Below are positions 9,601 through 15,782 of a stretch of 15,815 nucleotides of DNA, in pieces. The notes below the pieces were generated by a model, which had not been told where the DNA came from, ran no database searches, and saw only the letters and a program-made list of their open reading frames with translations. The stretch comes from Ignavibacteriales bacterium. Lineage in GTDB: Bacteria > Bacteroidota > Ignavibacteria > Ignavibacteriales > Ignavibacteriaceae. A program made the position numbers and the translations under genes. Each line of letters begins with the position of its first letter. Within the stretch, counting starts at the first letter, position 1. The DNA is taken from the NCBI GenBank assembly GCA_027349615.1, contig DAIEML010000026.1, positions 1-15,815 on the forward strand, read 5' to 3'.

Positions 9601-9801
9601 TTTTCTTCTTGAAATTCCGCTTAACTTTGATGGCTCAAAATCATCTTTCGCTCCTTCGCCAAATTCATGATGACTGGCTTCAATTAAATTTTTATCTTTA
9701 AATAATTCTTTGAAACTGCGCCAATAATCTGTATCTAATGATTCCTTTTTTGATGATTGCTCTTCAACTTTTGGTTGAATTTTATCATTAACTTCTGCCA
9801 T
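6685..9801 (-). CDS. actB: Alternative complex III subunit ActB (molybdopterin-oxidoreductase-like domain fused to a four-cluster Fe-S domain)
   Basis: The electron-transfer core of ACIII, taking electrons from quinol at ActC toward the ActA haems. It has 1038 residues from the ATG at 9801. A twin-arginine signal ([10 protein letters not shown], about 64-73) lies after an unusually long polar leader and ends in LAGVGC, a lipobox-like Cys; the late position is usual for ActB. B1 (about 90-760) is molybdopterin-oxidoreductase-like; in studied ACIIIs this domain binds no molybdenum. B2 (from about 795) has ferredoxin motifs: Cys 809/812/815/819, 864/867/872/876, 896/902/906 and 951/954/981/985. 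That makes 15 ligands, as expected for three [4Fe-4S] plus one [3Fe-4S] cluster. The ATG at 9801 is preferred to a GTG at 9810 because AGGTGAG lies just before it. It overlaps the preceding small gene by 14 bases. B1 also has an odd cysteine set at 117/121/149/152. Confidence 0.95.
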   Translation of the reverse strand: MAEVNDKIQPKVEEQSSKKESLDTDYWRSFKELFKDKNLIEASHHEFGEGAKDDFEPSKLSGISRRKFLALVGASAALAGVGCSDYRSKGNIVPYNQMPEEITVGNPTYYASTSTACSHGCGILIKTREGRPIKVDGNPDHPVSKGKTCAKCQASILNLYDPDRLQEPMKKSGSDFVKTTWKDVDYPIIDALNNSGNKQIAIIANTIISPTSKKVLDDFSAKYPNTKIYSYELFNEQTRNSAWKKCYGSEAFPLIKWNEAKIIVGLETDFLGIEGNKVETARLFSEVRDFNKTDKFNRLYIFEGNMSVTGMNADYRFRLRPDAQYQLVLSLLNELSKQGIHIPAGSQTYQNYSLNSFAQRYSLSKNKLNLLVKDLIHDQGASIVYAGRTLPENIHIAVNLLNEALGNTKLYRTDSAEVHVLPKSSIEELTSLVDNMKSGNVAVVLHYDSNPVYHFPRDLGYQDALKKVPTIVSLVGSQNDSSALGNYTLPINHDFESWGDAKTRSGFYSMQQPVIDPILNTRQKEAVLLTWLKGKPLVYDDQIYHKYLMNNWEQNIYPGLKSKMNFTQFWNAALHDGVVIFNEEIQSIGNFNTSTGDNLPIISNSVSDFVVVLRESYQAGDGRFLNNGWMLELPHPISKITWDNYAAISKATAKNLNVDDGDFISIKVGDRKLNIPAFVQPGAADNSITIELGFGRKVVGIVGTDVGFDAGVLMSQAGDFSPWIYKASSVSKGSGSYKLASTMEHHLFDNELTKNIAQKRKIIQEGTVAEYKMNPNFLNAAKPWEEKSLYNEHPYPGVKWGMVVDLNKCIGCGDCVIACSAENNVPIVGKEQVLVSREMQWLRVDRYYSGTIEEPIVSNQLMLCQQCDNAPCENVCPVAATTHSPDGLNQMIYNRCVGTRYCSNNCPYKVRRFNFFNFRDEFRSHYQQSQLLSLVNNPEVTVRSRGVMEKCTFCIQRIMDARSNAIHEHREFKGSDVKTACQESCNTNAIKFGDENDKNSDIYKYRNHELAYYVLEDLNTKPNVAYLAKLRNTEMEEA
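6693..6697 (-). promoter_or_regulatory. Strong ribosome binding site for the GTG-started actC
   Basis: GGAGG on the minus strand lies seven bases before the GTG at 6685. It is also the coding sequence for the Glu-Glu near the ActB C-terminus. With the one-base stop/start overlap TAGTG it indicates termination-reinitiation coupling of actB and actC. Confidence 0.75.
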
Positions 9802-10012
9802 TGTTCTCACCTATTTTTTTTCTGCTGACTGCAGAAGGATTAATTCTAATTTTTATTTTATTCTCACTTATAGATTTATTTTTGTCTAAATTTTTTCCGA
9901 AAAATCTGAACGGTAAAGATTTCATTATTATATAACTACCGATCCCAGCTCCAAGAAAATAGAAGAAGTTATTTCTCTTAAGTTTTTTATTAAAAATATT
10001 TTGCAGTTCCAT
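9788..10012 (-). CDS. Small single-helix protein between actA and actB, function unknown
   Basis: A 74-residue protein I do not recognise with certainty. It has GGAG about six bases before its ATG, starts 12 bases after the actA stop and overlaps actB by 14 bases, so it is very likely translated as part of the ACIII operon. KKLKRNNFFYFLGAGIGSYI (9-28) has the flavour of a degenerate twin-arginine signal (basic pair, Phe, Leu-Gly) and forms one hydrophobic helix to about residue 32. The rest is strongly basic, ending with KIKIRINPSAVSRKKIG. No Cys, haem site or other metal motif is present. Its position suggests an accessory or assembly subunit of ACIII, perhaps one contacting ActB. That role is inferred from context only. 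It could also be a scaffold for ActB or Fe-S maturation. Confidence 0.72.
   Translation of the reverse strand: MELQNIFNKKLKRNNFFYFLGAGIGSYIIMKSLPFRFFGKNLDKNKSISENKIKIRINPSAVSRKKIGENNGRS
9806..9812 (-). promoter_or_regulatory. Ribosome binding site that decides the actB start
   Basis: AGGTGAG on the minus strand ends four bases before the ATG at 9801. An in-frame GTG at 9810 lies within this site, so the longer reading frame is unlikely to be used. The site is inside the coding end of the 74-residue gene. Confidence 0.6.
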
Positions 10013-10024
10013 TTTTTCTCCAAA

Positions 10025-10597
10025 TTAACGATGACAAGCAAAACAATTGTCTGGACCATGTTTTACATTTTTCAAATAAGGTAAATATTGCTGTGGATTG
10101 CGATGGCAATCTAAACATGCAGACATTGAAAAATTGTGAACTTGAGTAATTCGATCCATCTCTCTTACATTCCCATGACAACTTTCACATTTAATTCCGG
10201 AATTAACGTGCACACTATGATTGAAATAAACAAAATCCGGAACCTTGTGAACTCTTACCCAAGGCAAAGCTATATTGCTGAAAAAATATTTTCTTAGTTT
10301 AATTATTTCTGGCTTATCTTTCCTTGCAATTGAATGGCAATTCATACATGTTGATACTGCTGGCACCATTGCATTTCTTGATTTCTCAACACCGGTGTGG
10401 CAGTATTCGCAGTCGATTCTCATTAAACCAGCATGAAGTTTATGTGAAAAATTTATTGGCTGAACTGGTGAGTATCCTATTCCGTTGTCAATTGGTCTTG
10501 AAGCAAAATAAGTAATTGTAAAAGCTGCGATGATGACGAATATTGTAATTGGTAAACGAACACGAAGAATGTAATCAAGTAAAGATTTATTCATCAT
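10025..10597 (-). CDS. actA: Alternative complex III pentahaem cytochrome c subunit ActA
   Basis: The multihaem cytochrome of ACIII that receives electrons from ActB and passes them to monohaem cytochromes in the periplasm. It has 190 residues: a short cytoplasmic end, one membrane helix at about 14-32 (a signal anchor), then five CxxCH haem sites, CEYCH (63-67), CMNCH (84-88), CESCH (137-141), CLDCH (161-165) and CFACH (185-189). The family element QPINFSHKLHAG (46-57) supplies a distal His. The protein ends one residue after the fifth haem site, so there is no C-terminal extension. It is the first gene of the operon, preceded by a 466-base leader. AGAAGG lies three bases before the annotated ATG and six before a second in-frame ATG at 10594, which may be the real start. 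Confidence 0.94.
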   Translation of the reverse strand: MMNKSLLDYILRVRLPITIFVIIAAFTITYFASRPIDNGIGYSPVQPINFSHKLHAGLMRIDCEYCHTGVEKSRNAMVPAVSTCMNCHSIARKDKPEIIKLRKYFFSNIALPWVRVHKVPDFVYFNHSVHVNSGIKCESCHGNVREMDRITQVHNFSMSACLDCHRNPQQYLPYLKNVKHGPDNCFACHR

Positions 10598-10663
10598 AGA
10601 CCTTCTAAATAATAACTACACCAAAATGACTTTGGTAATTAATTAATATCATTTATTCCGAAA

Positions 10664-10683
10664 TGAGTAATAACTTTTACTCA
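10664..10683. promoter_or_regulatory. Dyad TGAGTAA-N6-TTACTCA upstream of actA, possible operator
   Basis: A perfect 7-base inverted repeat with a 6-base spacer, 67-86 bases upstream of the actA start codon. The arms and spacing are typical of a dimeric regulator site, but the sequence does not match a motif I can name. No U-run follows it, so a terminator is unlikely. Confidence 0.4.
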
Positions 10684-10888
10684 CTGCGAATCTTTTAATA
10701 TATTTTTTTGGTAGAAAAAGTGGCGGACTAAAATTATTTCCGCAAGTAAACGTACTTGAATTTTTTAAATTTGTTTTCAAACATAAAAATTCTTCAATAG
10801 AAATCAAAAAATTCCTCATAAATTAATTTTAATTTTTAAAAATTTTTTGGGATTATTATCTATGATCAATTTTATCAACATAACCCAT

Positions 10889-10915
10889 TTGCTAAGCATG
10901 AGCAATTTTTTTTTT
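10889..10915 (+). terminator. Weak terminator-like hairpin with a ten-base T-run, plus strand
   Basis: Arms TTGCT and AGCAA (5 base pairs, 7-base loop) are followed at once by ten T residues. The orientation would end a plus-strand transcript, yet the genes on both sides are on the minus strand. It is either chance in AT-rich DNA or the end of an unannotated small plus-strand RNA. Confidence 0.25.
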
Positions 10916-10962
10916 CGAATAATTATGATTGGAACTGGTTGAAAAATTATTTAAATAATTAG

Positions 10963-10996
10963 ATAAACACAGTGATACGTGTCATGATGTGTTTAT
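10963..10996. promoter_or_regulatory. 34-base imperfect palindrome with a CRP/FNR-like core
   Basis: The outer arms ATAAACACA and TGTGTTTAT are perfect 9-base complements. Within them, GTGA-N6-TCAT (10972-10985) resembles the TGTGA-N6-TCACA class bound by CRP/FNR-family regulators; the 12 bases at 10973-10984 are a palindrome with one mismatch, offset by one base from the outer dyad. It lies 366 bases before actA and 67 bases after glcF. It could be an operator for the respiratory operon. A terminator of glcF is the alternative, but the stem is AT-rich and no strong U-run follows on the minus strand. Confidence 0.4.
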
Positions 10997-11063
10997 TATT
11001 ACCGGAAAGTTATAAAATTAAAAATCGATTTTATGAATTCAAATTTCCAAGGTGATTTAAAAA

Positions 11064-12377
11064 TTATTTCGGATTAGAATTTTGCAAAGCTCTTTTTATA
11101 ATTGTTACAGGATGTACAACTTCAACATTCACATTAAACTTTTTTGCGCCATATTTTATTTGAGAAATACATCCTGGATTACCAGTCAATACTGTTGTAG
11201 CATTTGTCTTACGAATGTTATTCATTTTCCTCTCTAATAATTTCATTGATTCATCATAGTGAACTATGTTATAAATTCCTGCACTTCCACAACACCATGT
11301 TGATTCGTCAAGAGTTTTTAATTCTATTCCGGGGATTGCATTTAAAACTTGCCGAGGTTGGTTTACAATTTTTTGCGTGTGGGCTAAATGGCAAGCGTCA
11401 TGATAAGTAAACGAACCTTCCATTTTATGGAAATTGATTTCTGGTAATATATCCGATAAAAATTCAGAAATATCTTTAATCTTATTTGAAAATATTTTTG
11501 CTCTTTCTGAATAAAGCGGATCGTTTTGTAAAACATGTCCGTATTCTTTCATAAAAGCACCGCAGCCTGCAGAGTTGGAGACTAAAAAATCAAAATCGAA
11601 TTTTTCAAACTCATCAATATTTTTTTTAGCTAGCTTAATTGCCATATCAATATCGCCATTATGCGCATGTAAAGAGCCACAGCAAACTTGATTTTTCGGA
11701 TTAATAACTTCACATCCGCAAAGATTTAAAACATCAACAGTATCTTTATTTATTTCTGCAAACATTACATCCATAAGACAGCCGGTAAGAAAAGCAATTT
11801 TATATTTTATTTCGCCCTTGGGCAATATTTTCTCCGGAATAATATTACTGCTAAAAGTTTTTGAAACTTCAGGGGAAAGATTGTCAACTTCACCGAGTTT
11901 TTGCGATACCAATTTGAAGAAGCCAATTGAATGAAGAATTTTTTTTAATCCATAATTTTGATAAAAGAATAGAAGTTTAGAAACAAATTTTAATCTAATT
12001 CTTGAAGCAAGAATATTTCTTAGTAAATATTTTTTTATTTTGCTGTTAAATGATTCTCCATATTTTGATTCGTTTATTACTACTCGTGCTGACTCAACCA
12101 TTGAACCATATTTTACTCCAGCTGGACAAGCAGTTTCGCAGGCTTGACAATCTAAACAGAAATTCATTTCATATATAAAAGTATCAGTAAGTTCTATTTC
12201 TGATTTTGCTAATGCATTTATTAATCTGATTCGTCCTCTTGGTGAAGATCTTTCTAGTTTTGTTAAATCATAAGTTGGGCAAGTTGCCAGACACATGCCG
12301 CAATGAATACATTGAGAAAGTATATCATCGTCTGGTAAAATTTTTTGCAGTACTGATAAATTAATTTTTTCTGACAT
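11064..12377 (-). CDS. glcF: Glycolate/lactate oxidase iron-sulfur subunit (GlcF-like Fe-S oxidoreductase)
   Basis: The Fe-S electron-transfer partner of the FAD subunit encoded just upstream; together they oxidise a 2-hydroxyacid and send electrons to quinone at the inner membrane face. It has 437 residues. Two [4Fe-4S] ferredoxin motifs occur near the N-terminus, CIHCGMCLATC (23-33) and CLDCQACETAC (74-84). Two cysteine-rich CCG domains follow, with GC at 199-200 and CCGSLHAH from 232, and with DACHLAH (327-333) and CCGSAGIYN from 362. No membrane helix is seen. The ATG is 35 bases after the glcD stop without a clear Shine-Dalgarno. The same domain layout is used by D-lactate dehydrogenase partners, so the substrate is not settled by sequence. 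The length is close to E. coli GlcF. Confidence 0.88.
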   Translation of the reverse strand: MSEKINLSVLQKILPDDDILSQCIHCGMCLATCPTYDLTKLERSSPRGRIRLINALAKSEIELTDTFIYEMNFCLDCQACETACPAGVKYGSMVESARVVINESKYGESFNSKIKKYLLRNILASRIRLKFVSKLLFFYQNYGLKKILHSIGFFKLVSQKLGEVDNLSPEVSKTFSSNIIPEKILPKGEIKYKIAFLTGCLMDVMFAEINKDTVDVLNLCGCEVINPKNQVCCGSLHAHNGDIDMAIKLAKKNIDEFEKFDFDFLVSNSAGCGAFMKEYGHVLQNDPLYSERAKIFSNKIKDISEFLSDILPEINFHKMEGSFTYHDACHLAHTQKIVNQPRQVLNAIPGIELKTLDESTWCCGSAGIYNIVHYDESMKLLERKMNNIRKTNATTVLTGNPGCISQIKYGAKKFNVNVEVVHPVTIIKRALQNSNPK

Positions 12378-12412
12378 GGAAAAATCGTTAATGGTATTTA
12401 TTGTATCTAAAC

Positions 12413-13852
12413 TTATTGATGAAATTCTTTTATTTGTTCTCTTTTATTTGGCATTGAACCTTCACACCTTGGACTAATTGAAAAAATTTTTCCTGGATTC
12501 AAAATATTATTTTCATCAATGGCACTTTTTATTTTTTTCATCATTTCCACACCTGGAATTCCTGCCACTTTTTCCAAGAAATTTTTTTTCGCCAAACCAG
12601 TTCCATGTTCTCCAGTAATTGTTCCGCCTAACTTTATAGCTTCATTAAAAATGAAATCGAATGCTTTATGAGCTTTATCTAATTCATTTTTATCGCGTTC
12701 ATCAGTTAAGCAAGTTGGATGAAGATTGCCATCACCTGCGTGTCCGAAATCGCCAAATGTTACATCAAATTTTTTTGCAGCTTCTGTTACTTTTTCAATC
12801 ATTATAGGAAGTTCGCTTCGAGGAACAGTAGCATCTTCCAAAATTGTTGTTGGCCTTTTTCTAGCTAAAGCGCTGAAAGCGCTTCGTCTGGCAGTTTTTA
12901 AAATATTCGCTTCAGCAGTGCTGGCTGCAACTCGAATAAATGAAGCTCTGTTCTTCTTCATTAAATTTTTTACTGTTTCAGCAGCATCTTGTACTGCACT
13001 TCCCTTTCCGTCTATTTCAATTAATAAAATAGCTTCACTATTTTTAGGCAATCCTATCTTCGTATAATCTTCAACGCAATTTATTGTTGTGTTATCTAAA
13101 AATTCCATCATGCAAGGAATAATATGGGCTGAAATAATATCAGAAACTGCTTGCGCACTATCTGTTAATTTATCAAAGTAAGCTAAAAGTGTAATTGATT
13201 CAGTCGGCGAAGGAATAAGCTTCAATAAAATTTTTGTAATTATTCCAATTGTTCCTTCACTTCCAACAATAAAATCATTTAAATTATAACCAGCAACGTC
13301 TTTAACATTTTTACCGCCTGTTTTTAACAAATCTCCGTTTGGCAAAATTAATTCTGTTCCAAGAACATAATTTTTAGTAACACCATATTTTAAACCTCTA
13401 AGCCCGCCAGAATTATTTGCCACATTTCCACCGATTGTACAAACATTCATACTTCCTGGATCTGGCGGATAAAATAATCCAAATTTTTCAACTTCATTTT
13501 GAAGATTTGCAGTCGTTACTCCAGGTTCAACTGTAACAGTTAGATTTTTTGTATCTATTTCTAAAATTTTATTCCATCTTGTCATAACGACTACAAGAGA
13601 ATTTTCAACTGGAATTGATCCTCCGCTTAAACCAGTACCCGCACCTCGCGGCACAACATTAAATGGAATTTCATTAGCAAGTTTCATTATTTTTGATATT
13701 TGTTCATCACTTTCCGGAAAAACAATTGCCTCTGGAAGCTGATGAAGCACGGCTGTTCCATCGTATGAATAACAAATCCTATCTTCATGCGAATCAGAAA
13801 AATTTTTATTTCCAACTATAGCTTTTATTTTTTCTTTTGCTATTCTATCCAT
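12413..13852 (-). CDS. glcD: FAD-linked 2-hydroxyacid dehydrogenase, glycolate oxidase GlcD / D-lactate dehydrogenase type
   Basis: The flavoprotein that oxidises glycolate or D-lactate, with electrons passed to GlcF. Numbered from the chosen start it has 479 residues. The PCMH-type FAD-binding domain spans about 35-215 with the pyrophosphate loop PRGAGTGLSGG (68-78) and GGNVANNSGGLRGLKYG (141-157). The C-terminal FAD-oxidase domain carries GHAGDGNLHP (370-379), GEHGTGLAKK (414-423) and ENNILNPGKIF (447-457), all family signatures. The frame extends upstream to an ATG at 13924, adding 24 very basic residues not expected in the family; the ATG at 13852 fits the usual N-terminus, although neither start has a strong Shine-Dalgarno. 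No glcE is seen, so this is a two-gene D-F arrangement. It diverges from the quinone oxidoreductase gene. Confidence 0.87.
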   Translation of the reverse strand: MDRIAKEKIKAIVGNKNFSDSHEDRICYSYDGTAVLHQLPEAIVFPESDEQISKIMKLANEIPFNVVPRGAGTGLSGGSIPVENSLVVVMTRWNKILEIDTKNLTVTVEPGVTTANLQNEVEKFGLFYPPDPGSMNVCTIGGNVANNSGGLRGLKYGVTKNYVLGTELILPNGDLLKTGGKNVKDVAGYNLNDFIVGSEGTIGIITKILLKLIPSPTESITLLAYFDKLTDSAQAVSDIISAHIIPCMMEFLDNTTINCVEDYTKIGLPKNSEAILLIEIDGKGSAVQDAAETVKNLMKKNRASFIRVAASTAEANILKTARRSAFSALARKRPTTILEDATVPRSELPIMIEKVTEAAKKFDVTFGDFGHAGDGNLHPTCLTDERDKNELDKAHKAFDFIFNEAIKLGGTITGEHGTGLAKKNFLEKVAGIPGVEMMKKIKSAIDENNILNPGKIFSISPRCEGSMPNKREQIKEFHQ

Positions 13853-13972
13853 AAAGGTTTTTCTCAGCTTAATTTTAATTTGTAATTCTAATTTAACAAT
13901 ATTTTGCTTAAACGGTTTATACATTTTTTAATTAAAATTTCTTTTGATTTTTATTGAACATTTTTTAAAGTT

Positions 13973-13995
13973 TTTATTAAGAAATATTTAATAAA
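13973..13995. promoter_or_regulatory. AT-only dyad in the glcD/quinone oxidoreductase divergent promoter region
   Basis: A perfect 8-base inverted repeat, TTTATTAA and TTAATAAA, with a 7-base spacer, 38 bases before the start codon of the plus-strand gene. Its place in the divergent intergenic region suits an operator, but being pure A/T it may be chance. Confidence 0.25.
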
Positions 13996-14033
13996 TGTGA
14001 ATTTGAAAATTTCATTATACAGAAGGGGTCTTT

Positions 14034-15053
14034 ATGCAAAGGAGATCTTTCCGAATTAGAAAAGCAGGTTCATTAAAAAATCTGAAATTAGTAACAGAAA
14101 ATATTGATAAACCAGGACCAAATGAAGTTTGTATAGAAATCAAAGCTATCGGATTAAATTTTGCAGATATTTTTACAATTTTAGGTTTATATCGAGCAGC
14201 ACCAAAAGAAGATTTTATTCCAGGATTAGAGTTCTGCGGGGTAATTATTGAAAAAGGAGAAAACGTTACTGAACTTGAGTTAAACGATAATGTAATTGGA
14301 GTAGTACGATTTGGCGCCTTTACGACACATTTAAATTTAGATTACAGATACTTGATAAAATTACCAGAAGGTTGGTCATTTGAAGAAGGCGCATCATTTA
14401 TTGTTCAGGCTTTAACTGCTTACTATGCTCTAAGGCAATTAGGAAATTTATCTTTAAATCAAACTGTATTAATTCATAGCGCTGCTGGCGGCGTTGGAAT
14501 TTATGCAAATCGTATCGCAAAAAAATTTTCTGCATTTACAATTGGGACAATTGGGAATGTATCTAAAACTGAATTGTTGAAGTCAGAAGGTTATGATGAA
14601 ATTATAGTTAGAAATAAAAATTTTAAAAAAGAATTGGAACAAAAGTTAAATGGAAGACAACTCGATTTGATCATTGATATGGTGGGAGGAAAATATCAGA
14701 AAAAAAGTTTTGATTTGCTTACAACTACCGGAAGACTTGTAGCAGTAGGGCTTTCTCAATTTGTATCGCACAATAATACTCCAAATTATTTGAAGCTCGC
14801 AATTCAATATATATTAATGCCGCGATATCATACTTTAAAATTAATTGAGTCTAACAAATCCGTTCTTGGTTTTAATTTAATTTGGCTTTATGATCGAGTT
14901 GATTTATTAAGAAAAATGTTAGACTCAATTATCGAGCTTCATCTTCAAAAACCTTTTGTAGGAAAAGTTTTCGAATTTGAGCAACTAACAGACGCAATTA
15001 AATTATTTCAATCCGGTAAAACAACTGGAAAAGTTGTTGTAAAAAAATATTAA
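14034..15053 (+). CDS. Zinc-independent quinone oxidoreductase of the medium-chain dehydrogenase family (VAT1-like)
   Basis: An NAD(P)H-dependent reductase of the quinone oxidoreductase/VAT-1 branch of the medium-chain dehydrogenase/reductase superfamily, probably cytoplasmic and acting on quinones or other electrophilic enones. It has 339 residues. The GroES-like N-terminal part includes GLNFADI (40-46) and DFIPGLEFCGVI (60-71). The Rossmann nucleotide loop is SAAGGVG (149-155). The C-terminal part has NKSVLGFNL (274-282) and TTGKVVVK (330-337). The Cys/His ligands of zinc-dependent alcohol dehydrogenases are absent. The ATG has AAGGGG five bases upstream, which supports the start. It is transcribed alone, diverging from glcD and converging on the rubrerythrin gene with 27 bases between stops. 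The exact substrate cannot be read from the sequence. Confidence 0.88.
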   Translation: MQRRSFRIRKAGSLKNLKLVTENIDKPGPNEVCIEIKAIGLNFADIFTILGLYRAAPKEDFIPGLEFCGVIIEKGENVTELELNDNVIGVVRFGAFTTHLNLDYRYLIKLPEGWSFEEGASFIVQALTAYYALRQLGNLSLNQTVLIHSAAGGVGIYANRIAKKFSAFTIGTIGNVSKTELLKSEGYDEIIVRNKNFKKELEQKLNGRQLDLIIDMVGGKYQKKSFDLLTTTGRLVAVGLSQFVSHNNTPNYLKLAIQYILMPRYHTLKLIESNKSVLGFNLIWLYDRVDLLRKMLDSIIELHLQKPFVGKVFEFEQLTDAIKLFQSGKTTGKVVVKKY

Positions 15054-15080
15054 ACTCATCTCAATTGGCTGTTTAATTAC

Positions 15081-15581
15081 TTAAGATATTTTTAAATATT
15101 TTGAAGCAAGAGTTCCGCAAATTTCACATTTACCTTCTGGTTTTCCAAATTCTATATTTCCGCAAACTGGACATAAATAAATTTCGATACCTTCAAGATC
15201 TTTTCCTTTTTCAGCTGATTCAAGAGCCATTTTATATAATTTAGCATGCACTTCTTCAGCTTTTACAGCATATCCGAACATTCTCTTTGCTTTATGATTT
15301 TCTTCTTCAGCTTGCAGAAGCATTGGCGGATACATTTCTGTATATTCATAAGTTTCACCGTCGATAGCTGCTTTCAAATTTTCAACTGTTGAACCAACTC
15401 CATTTAACGCATCAAAATGACCTGCAGCATGGATTTTTTCTGCAGCTGCAGCAGTTCTAAATAATTGAGCAATTATTGGAAATCCATCTCTCTCTGCTTT
15501 AAGTGCATATGCTAAATATTTTTGATTGGCTTGGCTTTCGCCAGCAAAAGCTTGTTTCAGATTTTCTTCCGTTTTGTTCAT
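15081..15581 (-). CDS. rbr: Rubrerythrin, peroxide-scavenging diiron protein
   Basis: Reduces hydrogen peroxide in the cytoplasm, taking electrons through its rubredoxin-like iron centre. It has 166 residues: a ferritin-like four-helix part with diiron ligand motifs E15 (AGESQAN), E48-x2-H51 (AEKIH), the E79/E82 pair in ETYEYTEMYP, and E109-x2-H112 (AEEVH), then a rubredoxin-like domain with CPVCG (C137, C140) and CEICG (C152, C155). All ligands are intact. It is shorter than Desulfovibrio rubrerythrin but in the normal range. The ATG follows AAAGGG by about nine bases. It is a single-gene unit, with a dyad at 15653-15668 that may be its operator. Together with an oxygen-reducing operon it suggests a microaerobic or facultatively anaerobic life, which is inference. 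Confidence 0.95.
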   Translation of the reverse strand: MNKTEENLKQAFAGESQANQKYLAYALKAERDGFPIIAQLFRTAAAAEKIHAAGHFDALNGVGSTVENLKAAIDGETYEYTEMYPPMLLQAEEENHKAKRMFGYAVKAEEVHAKLYKMALESAEKGKDLEGIEIYLCPVCGNIEFGKPEGKCEICGTLASKYLKIS

Positions 15582-15652
15582 GATTATTATCCCTTTCCCA
15601 ATTTTTGTAAATTATTTTTTCTTACACCAAATAAAGAAAAATATAAAACAGA

Positions 15653-15668
15653 TTCAAATAAATTTGAA
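15653..15668. promoter_or_regulatory. Dyad TTCAAAT-AA-ATTTGAA upstream of rubrerythrin, possible operator
   Basis: A perfect 7-base inverted repeat with a 2-base spacer, 72-87 bases before the rubrerythrin start codon. Rubrerythrin genes are often under PerR/Fur-type control; PerR boxes have 7-1-7 spacing, so this is similar in layout but not a match. Confidence 0.35.
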
Positions 15669-15707
15669 ATTTGTAGAATATAAAATCATAATTAATATTT
15701 AAAATAA

Positions 15708-15735
15708 AAAACCTCTTAACTTTTTAAGAGGTTTT
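15708..15735 (-). terminator. Strong intrinsic terminator after the tRNA-Asp remnant
   Basis: A perfect 12-base-pair stem (AAAACCTCTTAA and TTAAGAGGTTTT) with a 4-base loop. Read on the minus strand it continues into TTTTTTATTTT, a good U-run. It begins five bases after the 3' end of the tRNA sequence, so it is best read as the native terminator of that tRNA gene. Confidence 0.85.
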
Positions 15736-15740
15736 CAAAG

Positions 15741-15782
15741 CGGGGCCGACGAGACTCGAACTCGCGACCTCCTGCGTGACAG
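15741..15782 (-). tRNA. tRNA-Asp(GTC), 3' half only; 5' half degenerate or replaced
   Basis: On the minus strand, the anticodon loop CTGTCAC (anticodon GTC at 15780-15778), the 3' anticodon strand GCAGG, variable loop AGGTC, a full T arm (GCGAG, TTCGAGT, CTCGT), the 3' acceptor strand CGGCCCC and discriminator G are all canonical for tRNA-Asp. CCA is not encoded. Upstream, up to the window end at 15815, there is no GGGGCCG to pair with the acceptor and no D arm. The 5' anticodon strand is ACTGT, which pairs poorly with GCAGG. A short stretch AGAATACC does match the usual tRNA-Asp D-arm/26-28 region, so the 5' half may be decayed rather than absent. It is either an attachment-site copy left by an integrative element, a pseudo-tRNA or a contig-end artefact. 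Confidence 0.75.

Larger units (their letters stand above)
10598..11063. other. Gene-free leader between glcF and actA
   Basis: A 466-base, very AT-rich stretch with no supportable gene on either strand. It should hold the promoter of the ACIII-cox operon and the end of the glcD-glcF transcript. It contains several dyads, listed separately (10664-10683, 10889-10915, 10963-10996), and a small hairpin at 10620-10636 (ACCAAA and TTTGGT arms) within the likely 5' leader of actA. A weaker AT-only dyad lies at 10758-10792. I could not pick a convincing -10/-35 pair or a Bacteroidota-type -33/-7 pair. Confidence 0.6.

Noticed and set aside
9420..9610. Molybdenum-dependent enzyme activity for ActB
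   Set aside because: The B1 domain resembles molybdopterin oxidoreductases, but the gene context is ACIII, where this domain is known to lack the cofactor.
10758..10792. AT-only hairpin (GAATTTTT and AAAAATTC arms) in the actA leader
   Set aside because: Arms are almost pure A/T with a long spacer, which is common by chance in such DNA.
12726..13067. A 113-codon open frame on the plus strand
   Set aside because: It lies fully antisense to glcD, whose motifs are intact across the region; its Ala/Phe/Ile-rich product is what antisense of this coding sequence gives, and no ribosome binding site is seen.
13853..13924. N-terminal extension of glcD to the ATG at 13924
   Set aside because: The 24 added residues are basic and unlike the GlcD family start, and no ribosome binding site precedes that ATG; kept only as an alternative.
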